Shown here piece by piece: positions 22,766 to 32,105 of a stretch of 64,000 bases of DNA. Under the pieces are notes generated by a model, which was not told the DNA's origin, did not search any database, and was given only the letters and a program-made list of their open reading frames with translations. Position 1 is the first letter of the stretch, and every line of letters begins with the position of its first letter. Both the position numbers and the translations under genes were made by a program. Source of the stretch: Apoda limacodes (lineage: Eukaryota > Arthropoda > Insecta > Lepidoptera > Limacodidae); NCBI GenBank assembly GCA_946406115.1, contig OX291550.1, forward strand, positions 22,730,722-22,794,721, in the 5' to 3' direction.

Positions 22766-23565
22766 TATGTAGAAAACCATGAAATTCTATTATTCGCTGT
22801 AATATTTTTAACTTTTTAGACATGGTATGATGAAGTAAGTATTATTTAATTCAGTCATCTAAGATTGTTAATTGGTTTTACACTGATAATGTGTTACCTT
22901 ATAAAAAAAAAACCAAATGTAAATTTGACTTTGACATCTTTAGTAGATACAACTAGAAAAACAAAAGACGTTAATTAATTGTTTCTGCATATGTTATAAT
23001 GTATGTAACACACAGTTCATACATACAGTTCGCAACCACACTCTAACTAATGTGGAACAGCAATCTGTGCAACAGGGTCTTGCATACGTAATAGATTAAT
23101 GTCAACGCAGCATATTGATTAATGGTTGCTTAGCTCATATGCTTACCAATTACATTTCTACTACCAATTACATTACATTTCTAGACATGACTTGGCTTAT
23201 TTTTTATATGTTACTAGTATATTTGCGAAAATTCGTCTGCGTGGACTTTTGAAATATAAAAGAAACTATATAAGGATTTCTAGGTCTTCGTATTATTTTT
23301 ATACTAAAATTCAACCTACAAAAATATCGAAACTCCAATACAAATTTTCATACCCGATTTTGCGACCCCAAGATATGGTTTTTCAAAAAAGGGTGAAACA
23401 CGTCAATCTTAAAATTTCAACCTAAAATGCCTATACAAATAACAATTTTTTAAATAAAAAATAAGGTTCCTTTCTTAACGAATACTACTGATGTAAATAT
23501 AGTTACGCAAAAAAAAAGAAGGAAAGAGAGAGTAAATCCATATCCATACAAATAATGTAAATGGC
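22766..23565. other. AT-rich DNA, no feature recognised
   Basis: A 99-codon plus-strand frame at 23,126-23,425 has no family resemblance and its Tyr/Ser/Phe-rich make-up is typical of AT-rich noncoding DNA. Confidence 0.45.
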
Positions 23566-23569
23566 CAAC

Positions 23570-23856
23570 TAACTCTGTCTTTTTGTCTGTCTGTCTGTTA
23601 CCTCTTCATGCTTTAACCGCTGAACCGAATTAGATGAAATATGGTATGAAGATAGTTTGAGTCCCGAGGAAGGACATAGGATATTTTTTATTACGTAAAA
23701 ATCAAAATTTTTCGCGGAAATAACTATTACCGAGCTTAAACGAACTATAGCTATAGCTTGATTAAGTTAGTAAATTAAGTATAATTAAAGAGTTGATATA
23801 AGAATCCGAAGCTGATAACCAAATTTAGGTCAGGTGGAGCCGCTGACATAAGCTAG
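23570..23856 (+). mobile_element. Helitron-like non-autonomous element
   Basis: Blocks in order: GTCTGTCTGTCTGTTACC, TTAACCGCTGAACCGAATTA, a TATGGTATGAAGATAG block, GAACTATAGCTATAGC, and a 3' end with GGTGGAGCCGCTGACATAAG then CTAG followed by T. The GC-rich run just before CTAG (GGAGCCGC) could be the subterminal hairpin expected of Helitrons. It has no coding capacity. Confidence 0.65.
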
Positions 23857-24060
23857 TTCCCAAATAAATCCTCTTTGATAGTGTGTGTCTGTAATAGTAA
23901 TTGTGTCAGATGTCACATAGTTATTTATTAAACCACTTTAATTCAGCTGCAGCACATGATTGGCAAGGATCATGTGTGTCGTCCATTGGTTTATAGAAAC
24001 TTTAGTCTTAATTATTTAAAAAAAGTAAAAAGGGGGTAAAGGTTTCGTATATTTTCGATC

Positions 24061-24282
24061 ATAAAAAAACTGGTTGCCTGTAAAGTCGGTATACGGGCGA
24101 AAGTTTTACGTGACAACTTGTGCCTTTCACTTTTTATGTCTGTCTCTCTCGCTCTTAGGCGGGCTAACCATGCCGCGTGCCTCTCACTCGCTCTCATTGT
24201 GAGCGCATAACGTGAGCGGAGCGTAACGCAGTTTCTTGAAGTGTCACCCGGCAAACCAATTTATAAGACGTTGTCACGTCAA
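24061..24282 (+). repeat. Dispersed repeat Z, copy 1
   Basis: This is almost identical to 60,460-60,659. Shared runs include ACTGGTTGCCTGTAAAGTCG, GTATACGGGCGAAAGTTTTA, CTCACTCGCTCTCATTGTGA and GACGTTGTCACGTCAA. Near each end an ACGTGACAA-type motif appears in inverted orientation. This copy has about 22 bp more than the other. It has no coding capacity; the 80-codon minus frame is a shadow. Confidence 0.8.
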
Positions 24283-24285
24283 AAC

Positions 24286-24395
24286 TATACCATCTGTGTC
24301 TCACTAATTGCCTCAAACTATTTTTCTGACGTTACCAATGATGAACTGAAGCAGAGGTTTTCGTTTGAGGTAATCAGTGAGACACAGGTTGTATA
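24286..24395. mobile_element. MITE with 33-bp terminal inverted repeats
   Basis: The left end reads TATACCATCTGTGTCTCACT, then AATTGCCTCAAAC. The right end on the opposite strand reads TATACAACCTGTGTCTCACT, then GATTACCTCAAAC. The element is 110 bp long. TA at both edges fits a Tc1/mariner-type insertion. It lies only 3 bp after repeat Z. Confidence 0.8.
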
Positions 24396-25040
24396 GATAT
24401 ATATATATATAATCTTTAATACCGTAGATGGTATGTAACCACTTTTAGTTTGAACCGCCATTATATTTTTATATACTTGACCAATTTCAAGTCGCTGGCA
24501 TTAGCAGTTACATTACATATAAACAAACTTAAAAAATCTGCTCTTTCTCTTTGTATATGGGAAAAGGATAAAAGATTAATTCATAATCTATTTAAAATTA
24601 GGTATACCATAAAAGGTAAAATTACTTCCTAGTGAGATATTAAATTATTAACCAAATGTTTAACCATAAACAACAAAAAGCAGATATACTAGCAATTTAA
24701 ATTGCTTAATCGTGGCCGATGTTTATCTATTATCTATACTACACTAGACGCGATTAAAAAAAAATTGCTTTACTACGTTCGGAAAATTTGCCGAGCAATC
24801 ATTGCTGAAAAGATAAATATTAATTATGTATTTTTTATCACACTTACTCGTAAACAGTGTCATTACTTGCTGGTAAAGCGAGTGCTAAAACCTTAATTAC
24901 TCCCACGGGCTTTTTCTTAGTAAATTTTACTTTTCTTCAAGCAAAGCGCGCCTGTGAATACAGGCAAAAATAACATATGACATCGGTCCTGTGCACACCG
25001 CACGCGCTCTACGTTCTGTCTGTTATATCGAGTAGGTATG
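24396..25040. other. AT-rich DNA, no feature recognised
   Basis: A short (TA)n tract lies at 24,399-24,412. No gene is supported. Confidence 0.45.
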
Positions 25041-25044
25041 TATA

Positions 25045-25245
25045 AAACCCAAAATCAACTTCAGCCAAAACTTTTTAATTCATAAATTTTCTAAATAGCG
25101 GTACTTCTGTTCCCGACATTTCAATTGGATTTTGGTGAGTTTATATATTTTCCAACTAATATTTTAATTTATTTACTCGCAAATGTGATAAATAACATTG
25201 TGTCTAACACGGGCGGTACAGAAATCACTAAATGGAGTCACTATT
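25045..25245 (-). repeat. Dispersed repeat R3, inverted copy
   Basis: This is the reverse complement of parts of 8555-8835 and 25,860-26,135. Landmarks are AACTTTTTAATTCATAAATT, TTGGTGAGTTTATA (donor-like GTGAGT at 25,135-25,140), TTATTTACTCGCAAATGTGA, and GGGCGGTACAGAAATC. With the copy at 25,860 it forms an inverted pair about 0.6 kb apart. Confidence 0.65.
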
Positions 25246-25858
25246 CTAAATAGCCTCTCGTAAACAGCCTTAATACTATTCAACAACTTATTTTGTATGT
25301 TACTAAGTTCTTGAAAAAATACTTCCAATAATAAGATGAAGTAAAAGTCGTTCCGCTCTCTTATAATCCGTAAAGTGAGACGACGAAATAATTTGTTCTT
25401 AGAAATTGTGACCTTTTCAAAACTGCTTTTGTTGCGGTCTCGGATTTACGTATTTCTTTTAGCTTTTGAAAGATGAAAAAGTTTTCAGTCCTGAGAAGCA
25501 ATTTCTTTATAAGTTTTCAAACAATCTGGGTAGTGGTAAGACTGATGAATAGACTATGAAATGAAAATTTGGAAATTAGTTAAGTTTTTTTACACTTTGT
25601 CGCAGAGTTTATCAATTCATAATTAGAAAATAAATAAAATTATACTTAAGTAATTAAAGCGCAGTAATTAATAGTAAGTAATCACAGCGCTCACGATATG
25701 CCTACTTACAGAACAACTCCTTTCTTCTTCTTCTTATTGTCTTTTTCGTTTGTAATTTTTATTTTATGTAATATAGCTATTTTTAAATATATGTTTTTAA
25801 CTTTGTGAGCGAAGTGATGTTCAATAAATGTTTGTCTATGTCTATGTCTATGTCTAAA
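25246..25858. other. Spacer between the inverted R3 copies
   Basis: This is AT-rich sequence without recognisable features. A short TCTATG tandem run lies near 25,832-25,853. Confidence 0.4.
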
Positions 25859-25859
25859 G

Positions 25860-26135
25860 GTACATTATGTACTATGGATGGTAAGGAGAAATTTACAAAC
25901 GAAAGTTTACGTAGAATCCTAAGGCGGAAGTCTTTGCTGACTGGAGTTTGTAATTTTGGTTTCACTAATATTACACACACAATGTTTTTATCACATTTAC
26001 GAGTAAATAAATAAAAATAAAAGGTTAAAATAAACAATAAACTCACCAAAACGCAATCGAAATAGCGGGAATAGAAGTATAGACAACGTCATCGCTAGAT
26101 CTAGAGAATTTATGAATTAAAAAGTTTTGGCTGAA
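25860..26135 (+). repeat. Dispersed repeat R3, copy 3
   Basis: It shares the order of blocks with 8555-8835: TTTACGAGTAAATAAATAA, AACTCACCAAAACGCAAT (donor-like on the minus strand at 26,041-26,046), and CTAGAGAATTTATGAATTAA. It continues to TTTTGGCTGAAGTTAAAA, matched in inverted form near 25,055. Confidence 0.65.
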
Positions 26136-26272
26136 GTTAAAACTTGTATTTGCTAGCTTGGCGCGTAGTTTATATCTTGAACCACAGATGGCGCTATTAT
26201 ATAAACTTAATAGAATAGACAGTAAGTAACACACTTTATATAATACTGCGCGCACTGTGCATTTATATTTTA

Positions 26273-26888
26273 CTAGATTTTCCCAGCGGTTCCACCCGCC
26301 CTAAATTCAGTTATCGTTGTGGAACTCTTTAATCTAAAACCTTTAAAACGAGCAATTCTTGTATTTATGTAAATATAGATATATAATCAGAATCTCAGAA
26401 ACGGCTCCAACGATTTTCATGGTATATAGTATGTAGGGGGTTTCGGGTGCGATATATCGATCTAGCTGCGTTTTATTTTAAGAAAACTTCGTTTTATCCG
26501 TGTTTTCAGGCAATGATTAACTAAAAAATATGACTCTTCCTGACACCTATTGGCGAGTAGTGATACTATTATTCATACCAACACAGCAACATTAAAGCTT
26601 ATAGCTGGCAGTGTTAAAAAAAATAGCAAAGCTCGGTCCCCAGGTACTAATACTTATAAAGTTTGCTATATCAAGCTATAGCTATAGCTGTAATTCGTTT
26701 GAGCTCTGTTAGTTATTCCCGCGGGAACTTTTGAATTTTTTTAGATTGAAAGTAGCCTATATGTTATTCCAGGACCTAGCCTATATGTGTGCTAAGTTTT
26801 ATCTCGATCTGCCTAGTGGTTTAAGCTGGATTGAGTAACAAACATCCATCTAGACATACTTTTACATTTATAAAATAAGTAGGATAGG
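26273..26888 (-). mobile_element. Helitron-like element, interrupted
   Basis: The 3' end (minus strand) is at 26,273 with CTAG, followed by TTTTCCCAGCGGTTCCACCC and a GCCCTAAATTCAGTTATC block. The body resumes at about 26,645-26,888 with AGCTATAGCTATAGCTGTAA, CCCGCGGGAACTTTTGAATT and TTTACATTTATAAAATAAGT. Between them 26,335-26,640 holds unrelated sequence, including a dispersed-repeat line (GGCTCCAACGATTTTCATGG). The simplest reading is one element split by a later insertion, but two separate fragments are possible. Confidence 0.6.
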
Positions 26889-26889
26889 A

Positions 26890-27528
26890 TTATTGCCCGT
26901 GGGTTTTCTAAACTTCCGCTTTGCCTCGAGGAAAGTAATTTATACAAAAAAAGCCCTTGGGAGTGATTAAGGTCTTAGCAGCCGTTTTACCAGCACGTAA
27001 TGACACTGTTCACAGTAAGTCTGATGAAAAAGATTATTGTTTCTTGTTGCTTCTTTATATTTTTTAGGATTTTGCCGAAAGGCAAAAAAGGGAGGGACCT
27101 TTATAATTTTATATATTTGTCCGTCCGTCCTTCCATATGTCATAGCCTTATGATTCCACTGCGGCTGTTTCTTACATCATTTTTCGAAACAATAATTTCA
27201 GTGTTATATCACAGTTTAGCGTATAGGATCAACAACGCGCGAATGATGCCATTTTGTCGCCGCCTTATAACTGTCTCGTCGTTGTCGAATTTATTACAGG
27301 CAATGACTGACTGAATAAATTAAATGATTTATTCTACCCAAAGGTTTGCCTGGTAGAAATCGCTCTTTAACTATCGTTAATTAACTATCCTTATCAGGCT
27401 GTCTATTTTTACCTCTTTTGTTAACGAGCTTTTCTTGTTTTGTATTAAATTTATAGTGTGCAAACTTTGTATGAAATGGTTATATGTACTGTAAAATATA
27501 TTGTGAGATAACTACTAAAAAACTATGT
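26890..27528. other. Mostly unrecognised DNA with one repeat end
   Basis: At 27,057-27,135, TTTTAGGATTTTGCCG and TTGTCCGTCCGTCCTTCC resemble the reversed 3' end of a CGGCCAAGTG-type element, strongly diverged. The 104-codon frame at 27,000-27,314 shows no family resemblance. Confidence 0.35.
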
Positions 27529-27768
27529 TAGATTATGCTATAAAACATCCTGATGCGAGGACAGTGGATGTGGCGTTCTGTCAATAAATCTTACAGTCCT
27601 CAAGATAAAGGTCGGTCCGACTAGTTAATCGTCGATCTTCATGTTTAGAAAAAATACGGTCGAACACAGAAATGCTTTTACAACAGCCGGTAGCTTCTGA
27701 AGAAATTGTGAAGAAAAATGTTGTGTGCAAACTGAAACAGATTGATGTGCCACTGCCAAGTAAACTAT
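27529..27768 (+). repeat. Dispersed repeat W, copy 1
   Basis: About 240 bp is shared in the same orientation with 38,059-38,285: GATTATGCT, AATAAATCTTACAG, TTCTGAA, and GAAAAATGTTGTGTGCAAAC then TGAAAC. The identity is moderate, so both are old. No protein family is recognised. Confidence 0.6.
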
Positions 27769-29040
27769 ACCATAATATGCTTATTTAATTGTAGAAATAA
27801 AGATTTTTTTTTTAATTTGCTAGCATGAGTTATATTTAAAAAAAAATCGAGGTGGGTAGAATTCGGGCTGCTACCGCTTTTTTTCGTGTATTCGATGATT
27901 TTCTTGGAAGTTTATTAACCGAAAACTGAGCGACATGGAAGGCCATGGTTTGCTCTCCGATTAATGGTAATCCTTAAAGAAATTATGTTTTTTGATTCCT
28001 GTAGGTCTTCCATATTCATAGGCGTGACATTCGAATTGTTTGAAAGCGGTTTGGTTGATCATGATGGACGCAAAGTTGAAATCGATTTTTCCATTCGCCG
28101 CTTTACATCTTTACTGGTTTTTTTCTTCTTGGTTGTTAAAACTTAGTTTCTACATTGGTGATTAATGGGATTTAGCCTTTTAGTTTTAACTATTTTTATC
28201 TTTTTGAGTCTCAGTCTCGGCATTTAGCATTGTTTGTATCACAATAATGTTTAGAATTTAAATCCATTTAATTTAATTTTACATTTAATTTTCTACAATT
28301 TAAATAATGCGGTTTGATGCAAGCGCGAGCGACTTCCACGCGACACCTCGTTTTCAGAACACATTTCAGAGGTCAATGATCATTTTGGTAACTTTTAAAC
28401 TTTTGAGGTATAAAGCTTTTAAAGGTTTTATGTCGCATTTTGTCTGGAATGCCCGCCGGTTCGACAAGGAAGATGTTCATTAAATTCATGTCAGAAAATA
28501 AAATAAGTAATGAAACTAAAAAGAAAAAAACGTTAGTGAATCGGTTGGTCAGTTTGTTATATATTTCTTTATACTTAAGCAAGCTTAAGCTGATAATACT
28601 TTTATAAAATCTGTAAAGGACTGTGAGAGGTTACCAATAAATCTAACGATAAAAGTACCTCTTAATAGTTAACCGCCGTTCGGCTGCCTTTATGCCCTGA
28701 AGGCTTTTCTAAGTCATTTTATTAATAGATTATAACGAAAAATTGTGTGTAAATTGGTTTATATTTTCTTCAGCTCGTTGGGTTAGTAATATTTAAGAGT
28801 AATATTTAAGGCCTCCTATACCACAAACTTGATTTTTTCCGTTTTTATAGATAATGGTACGCACTTGGCTGGTTATTTTTACAGCTTCGAATTTTTTATT
28901 CAGTAATAAAAAACTCTCAGTACGCTTATCCGACAAACACGTGACGTTTTTTATTTTTCCATACCAAATCTTATCAAAACCAGCTTTGCGGTTCTGCTGA
29001 ATTCCTTTATTTTTAAAGTAAGTTAAATGAAAAAATATTT
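27769..29040. other. No supported feature
   Basis: Short frames (27,964-28,146 plus; 28,373-28,582 and 28,793-29,044 minus) lack family resemblance. A remnant of a CGGCCAAGTG element end (ACGCACTTGGCTGG) is near 28,860. Confidence 0.4.
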
Positions 29041-29045
29041 CCATT

Positions 29046-29130
29046 TTGCACGAAGCCTATATTTGACTCACTCTTGACCATGTGTCTTTCTCTTATAGAA
29101 TATGATAATTTTGTACGACCATATAATTAT
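29046..29130 (+). repeat. Source of the inverted patch found at 31,821-31,903
   Basis: This 85-bp segment (start TTGCACGAAGCCTATATTTG, end GTACGACCATATAATTAT) appears as its reverse complement inside the second LINE copy at 31,821-31,903, with only two or three differences. It is followed here by TTATTGCACA, a short run also present at the corresponding site of the first LINE copy. Confidence 0.85.
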
Positions 29131-29463
29131 TTATTGCACACACTACCTTATCCCTACTTTTGAAATTGACCTAAATTATTTTGTTAATTTTTTATGATAA
29201 ATTCAAATCATCTCTGTAAACATCACAACTTTAAATGCGTTTTCCCACAAAATTTAAATTTGGAGTTATTTCGTTTTTTTAAATAAAGGTGCGATATTAG
29301 ATATGTCGTACCCGAAGGTTATCCTCATTCTAAATATGTCCTTTCACTAAGCGTTTGCTATTTTCTTGTCAAATTTATTCGAGATCGGTTTAGCGGATCA
29401 GTTAGCCGTTAAAAGGTTAAAAAGAAAAGAGACAAAGACAACTTTCCATTAATAATACTAGTA

Positions 29464-29600
29464 CAGTGCAAAAAGCTTTTCTGACCCTCTGACCTTAGGT
29501 CTTTAGTCGCTAGTGTCATTGTAAGTTCACACCATTTTAATATGGCGTGAGCTGTAGGTTTGATTGTTGACCACCAGGTCAGCAAAAGTTTGTTATGAGC
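29464..29600. mobile_element. MITE, CAACAAACTTT family, copy 3
   Basis: It begins CAGTGCAAAAAGCTTTTCTG and ends with AGGTCAGCAAAAGTTTGTTA. The inside carries GTCGCTAGTGTCATTGTAAG, as in the copies at 4176 and 6861. From about 29,498 onward it is part of the duplicated segment, so its 3' portion recurs at 31,661-31,765. Confidence 0.65.
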
Positions 29601-31660
29601 AAGAAGCGTCCTGGTCAAAAATGTTTGTTATGAGCAAGAAGCCTTAAAAAGACACAAGACTTAGAAATACAAATACAATACAATACAAATATTCTTTATT
29701 GCACATCTAAAAATTAAAAAAATAAGAAAAACACACTAACAATATTTATACATAATAAGCGATCTTATTACTGCATAGCGATCTCTGCCAGACAACCTTT
29801 AACAGAAAAAACATTAAAATATTACATAAGGTTATACGTACAAACAATATATCTACAGACATATTTATAATAATACTATAACATTTATATATTATATATA
29901 TATATACGAAAACATACATATAGACAGTAAGATTAACCTGTTGTAGATAATAGATGAGTGTTAATCAATTTTTTTAAAAACGCTTTCCTATGGAAGTAGG
30001 AAGAGAATTCCACAACTGAATAGCTTGTACCGTAAAGGACTTGTAGAAGCAAGAGAAAAGTGCTGGTATTGAAAGCAAAAACTTTGACGAAGATCGTAAT
30101 GAGCTGTGCTACTCAAAAAGATCCTGAAGGTAAGCTGGAGGGGAATGGATTGAACAAAACAGAGTAGAGAATACAAAAAATTTGAGCATTCCTGCGAGAA
30201 CGGATAGGATTTGAGCCATTTGAGTTGAGAACGATATTTATATATTTGCAAACCTAACCTTATACTGAGATTTTGTAGGCATTGAAGCTTGTCTTGCTGC
30301 TCTTCAGTGACATCAGGGTAGCTTGCCTTAGCATAGTCTAAAAAAGTAAGCAAAAGTGATTATGCCAAAGAAATTATAGTTTTAATCGGAGGTAAGTTTT
30401 TTAGCCTACGAAGTGAGGCAACTGCAGAGTACATCTGTTTACTAACTTCCTTGATTTGTGGAGTCCAGAAAAGCGTTCTATCCTTCAAAATGCCGAGATT
30501 CTTAACAGTATGTTAAGCTGTAGGGTATTTCTATTTTTCGCAAATTAAATTGGAGGTATTGTGTCGTAGTTAGTTTATGTGGGTAATCGTGTACTACCAA
30601 TGATAATAGGTTGCGTTTTGAGGGAGTTTACTTTAAGGCGAAAGATTTAGTCCACTCAAGTATTGAGGAGAGATCAGAATTAATAGTCCTAATAGCATGG
30701 TGGATGTCACTTGTTGTTGAGTGGCTATAAATTCGTAAATCATCTGTATACAGGTATATGATGAGTAAATAGGATTCATAAAAATAGCGAAAAGAAGAGG
30801 TGAAAAGACGCCTCCTTGCCGAACACCGACAGTTATAAAGCACCAACCCGAGAAAGTTTCCCCAATTTTGATGCGTTGCCTGCTTCCACGCAAGTAACTG
30901 CGGCACCGATCAATTACCGTTGGAGGTATGTTAAGAGAAAATAATATGGCCAATAGAACATCGAAATCAATATTATTGAATGCGTAACTAATATCTAGTG
31001 ATGTTAGGAGCGTTACTTGTTTATTGTCCATAGCCATATATATGGTATTAGAAATTTACACAACTGCCGTAGTCGTACTATGACCAGGACAAAAACTGGA
31101 TTGAAGAGGATTAATGTGATTATATTTAGTAAGGAAATTTCTAAGTTGAGAATGAACTAGGCGTTCGAGGACTTTAGATAGAAATGGGAGAAAATATTTA
31201 GTTCTGTAGTTCGAAGAGGTAGAAGGATTAGCTTTTTTAGGTAATGGTATTAATTGTGCATCTTTCCACAGTGCGGAATAAAAACCAGTGAAATTAGAAG
31301 TGTTGAGGATTTTGGTTATTACAGGAACAAGAACATGAAGTAGTGGAAGAATCATATTAATTAAAAATAAAAATAGTTTAACATTATAATCGGCAAATTG
31401 TGTGAAATGAAAAGTTGAAAAGCATGGTTGAGAAAGATTTTTAATGTATCATTTTTAAACAGTCATGAAAAGTGACCGAAGAAGCAAAAAGTTGGTTGAG
31501 TAAATCGAGATCAATGTCATGGGGAAGATTTTATAAACGAGATTTCCCAATTCCCAAATTGTGAAGAAATTTCCAAACTTTCGCTGAATCACCATTTTCT
31601 TCAGATTTGTGGACGTGACTTCGTTGCGCATCTCTACACAACCTGTTGCAGCGGTAGGTA
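29498..31660 (-). repeat. Segmental tandem duplication, unit 1
   Basis: This is a unit of about 2.16 kb containing the MITE 3' part and a dead LINE, followed directly by a second copy (31,661-33,865) with high identity. At the junction GCGGTAGGTATTTAGTCGCT joins LINE sequence to the MITE interior. The original left boundary is TTAGGTCTTTAGTCGCT, so AGGT and TTTAGTCGCT are shared at the breakpoints. Confidence 0.8.
29675..31400 (-). pseudogene. CR1/jockey-like LINE, copy 1, inactive
   Basis: Minus-strand blocks in order: RT N-terminal region at 31,355-31,056 (WKDAQLIPLPKKANPS, FLSKVLERLVHSQL); an in-frame stop; motif A (SLDISYAFNNIDFDVLL) and motif B (VGVRQGGVFSPLLFAIF) in 31,037-30,780; a frameshift; the YTDD catalytic box (YLYTDDLRIYSH) in 30,760-30,720; and the C-terminal part at 30,353-29,988 (YAKASYPDVTEEQQDKLQCL). 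The 3' end on this strand carries TGTGCAATAAAG (poly-A signal AATAAA) and a TATTG-rich tail near 29,665-29,700. The endonuclease domain is absent. Confidence 0.85.
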
Positions 31661-31820
31661 TTTAGTCGCTAGTGTCATTGTAAGTTCACATCATTTTAAT
31701 ATGGCGTGAGCTGTAGGTTTGATTGTTGACCACCAGGTCAGCAGAAGTTTGTTATGAGCAAGAAGCCTTAAAAAGACACAAGACTTAGAAATACAAATAC
31801 AATACAATACAAATATTTTT

Positions 31821-31903
31821 AATTATATGGTCGTACAAAATTATCATATTCTATAAGAGGAAGACACATGGTCAAGCGTGAGTCAAATATAGGCTTCGTG
31901 CAA
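31821..31903 (-). repeat. Inverted templated insertion
   Basis: This is the reverse complement of 29,046-29,130. It replaces about 43 bp found at the same site in unit 1 (from CTTTATTGCACATC to AAAACACA near 29,692-29,735). Upstream it joins at CAAATATTTTT and downstream at CAACACTAAC, where the flanks agree again between units. Confidence 0.85.
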
Positions 31904-31904
31904 C

Positions 31905-32055
31905 ACTAACAATATATATACATAATAAGCGATCTTATTACTGCATAGCGATCTCTGCCAGACAACCTTTAACAGACAAAACATTAAAATATTACATAAG
32001 GTTATACGTACAAACAATATATCTACAGACATATTTATAACAATAATATAACATT

Positions 32056-32105
<50 letters not shown>

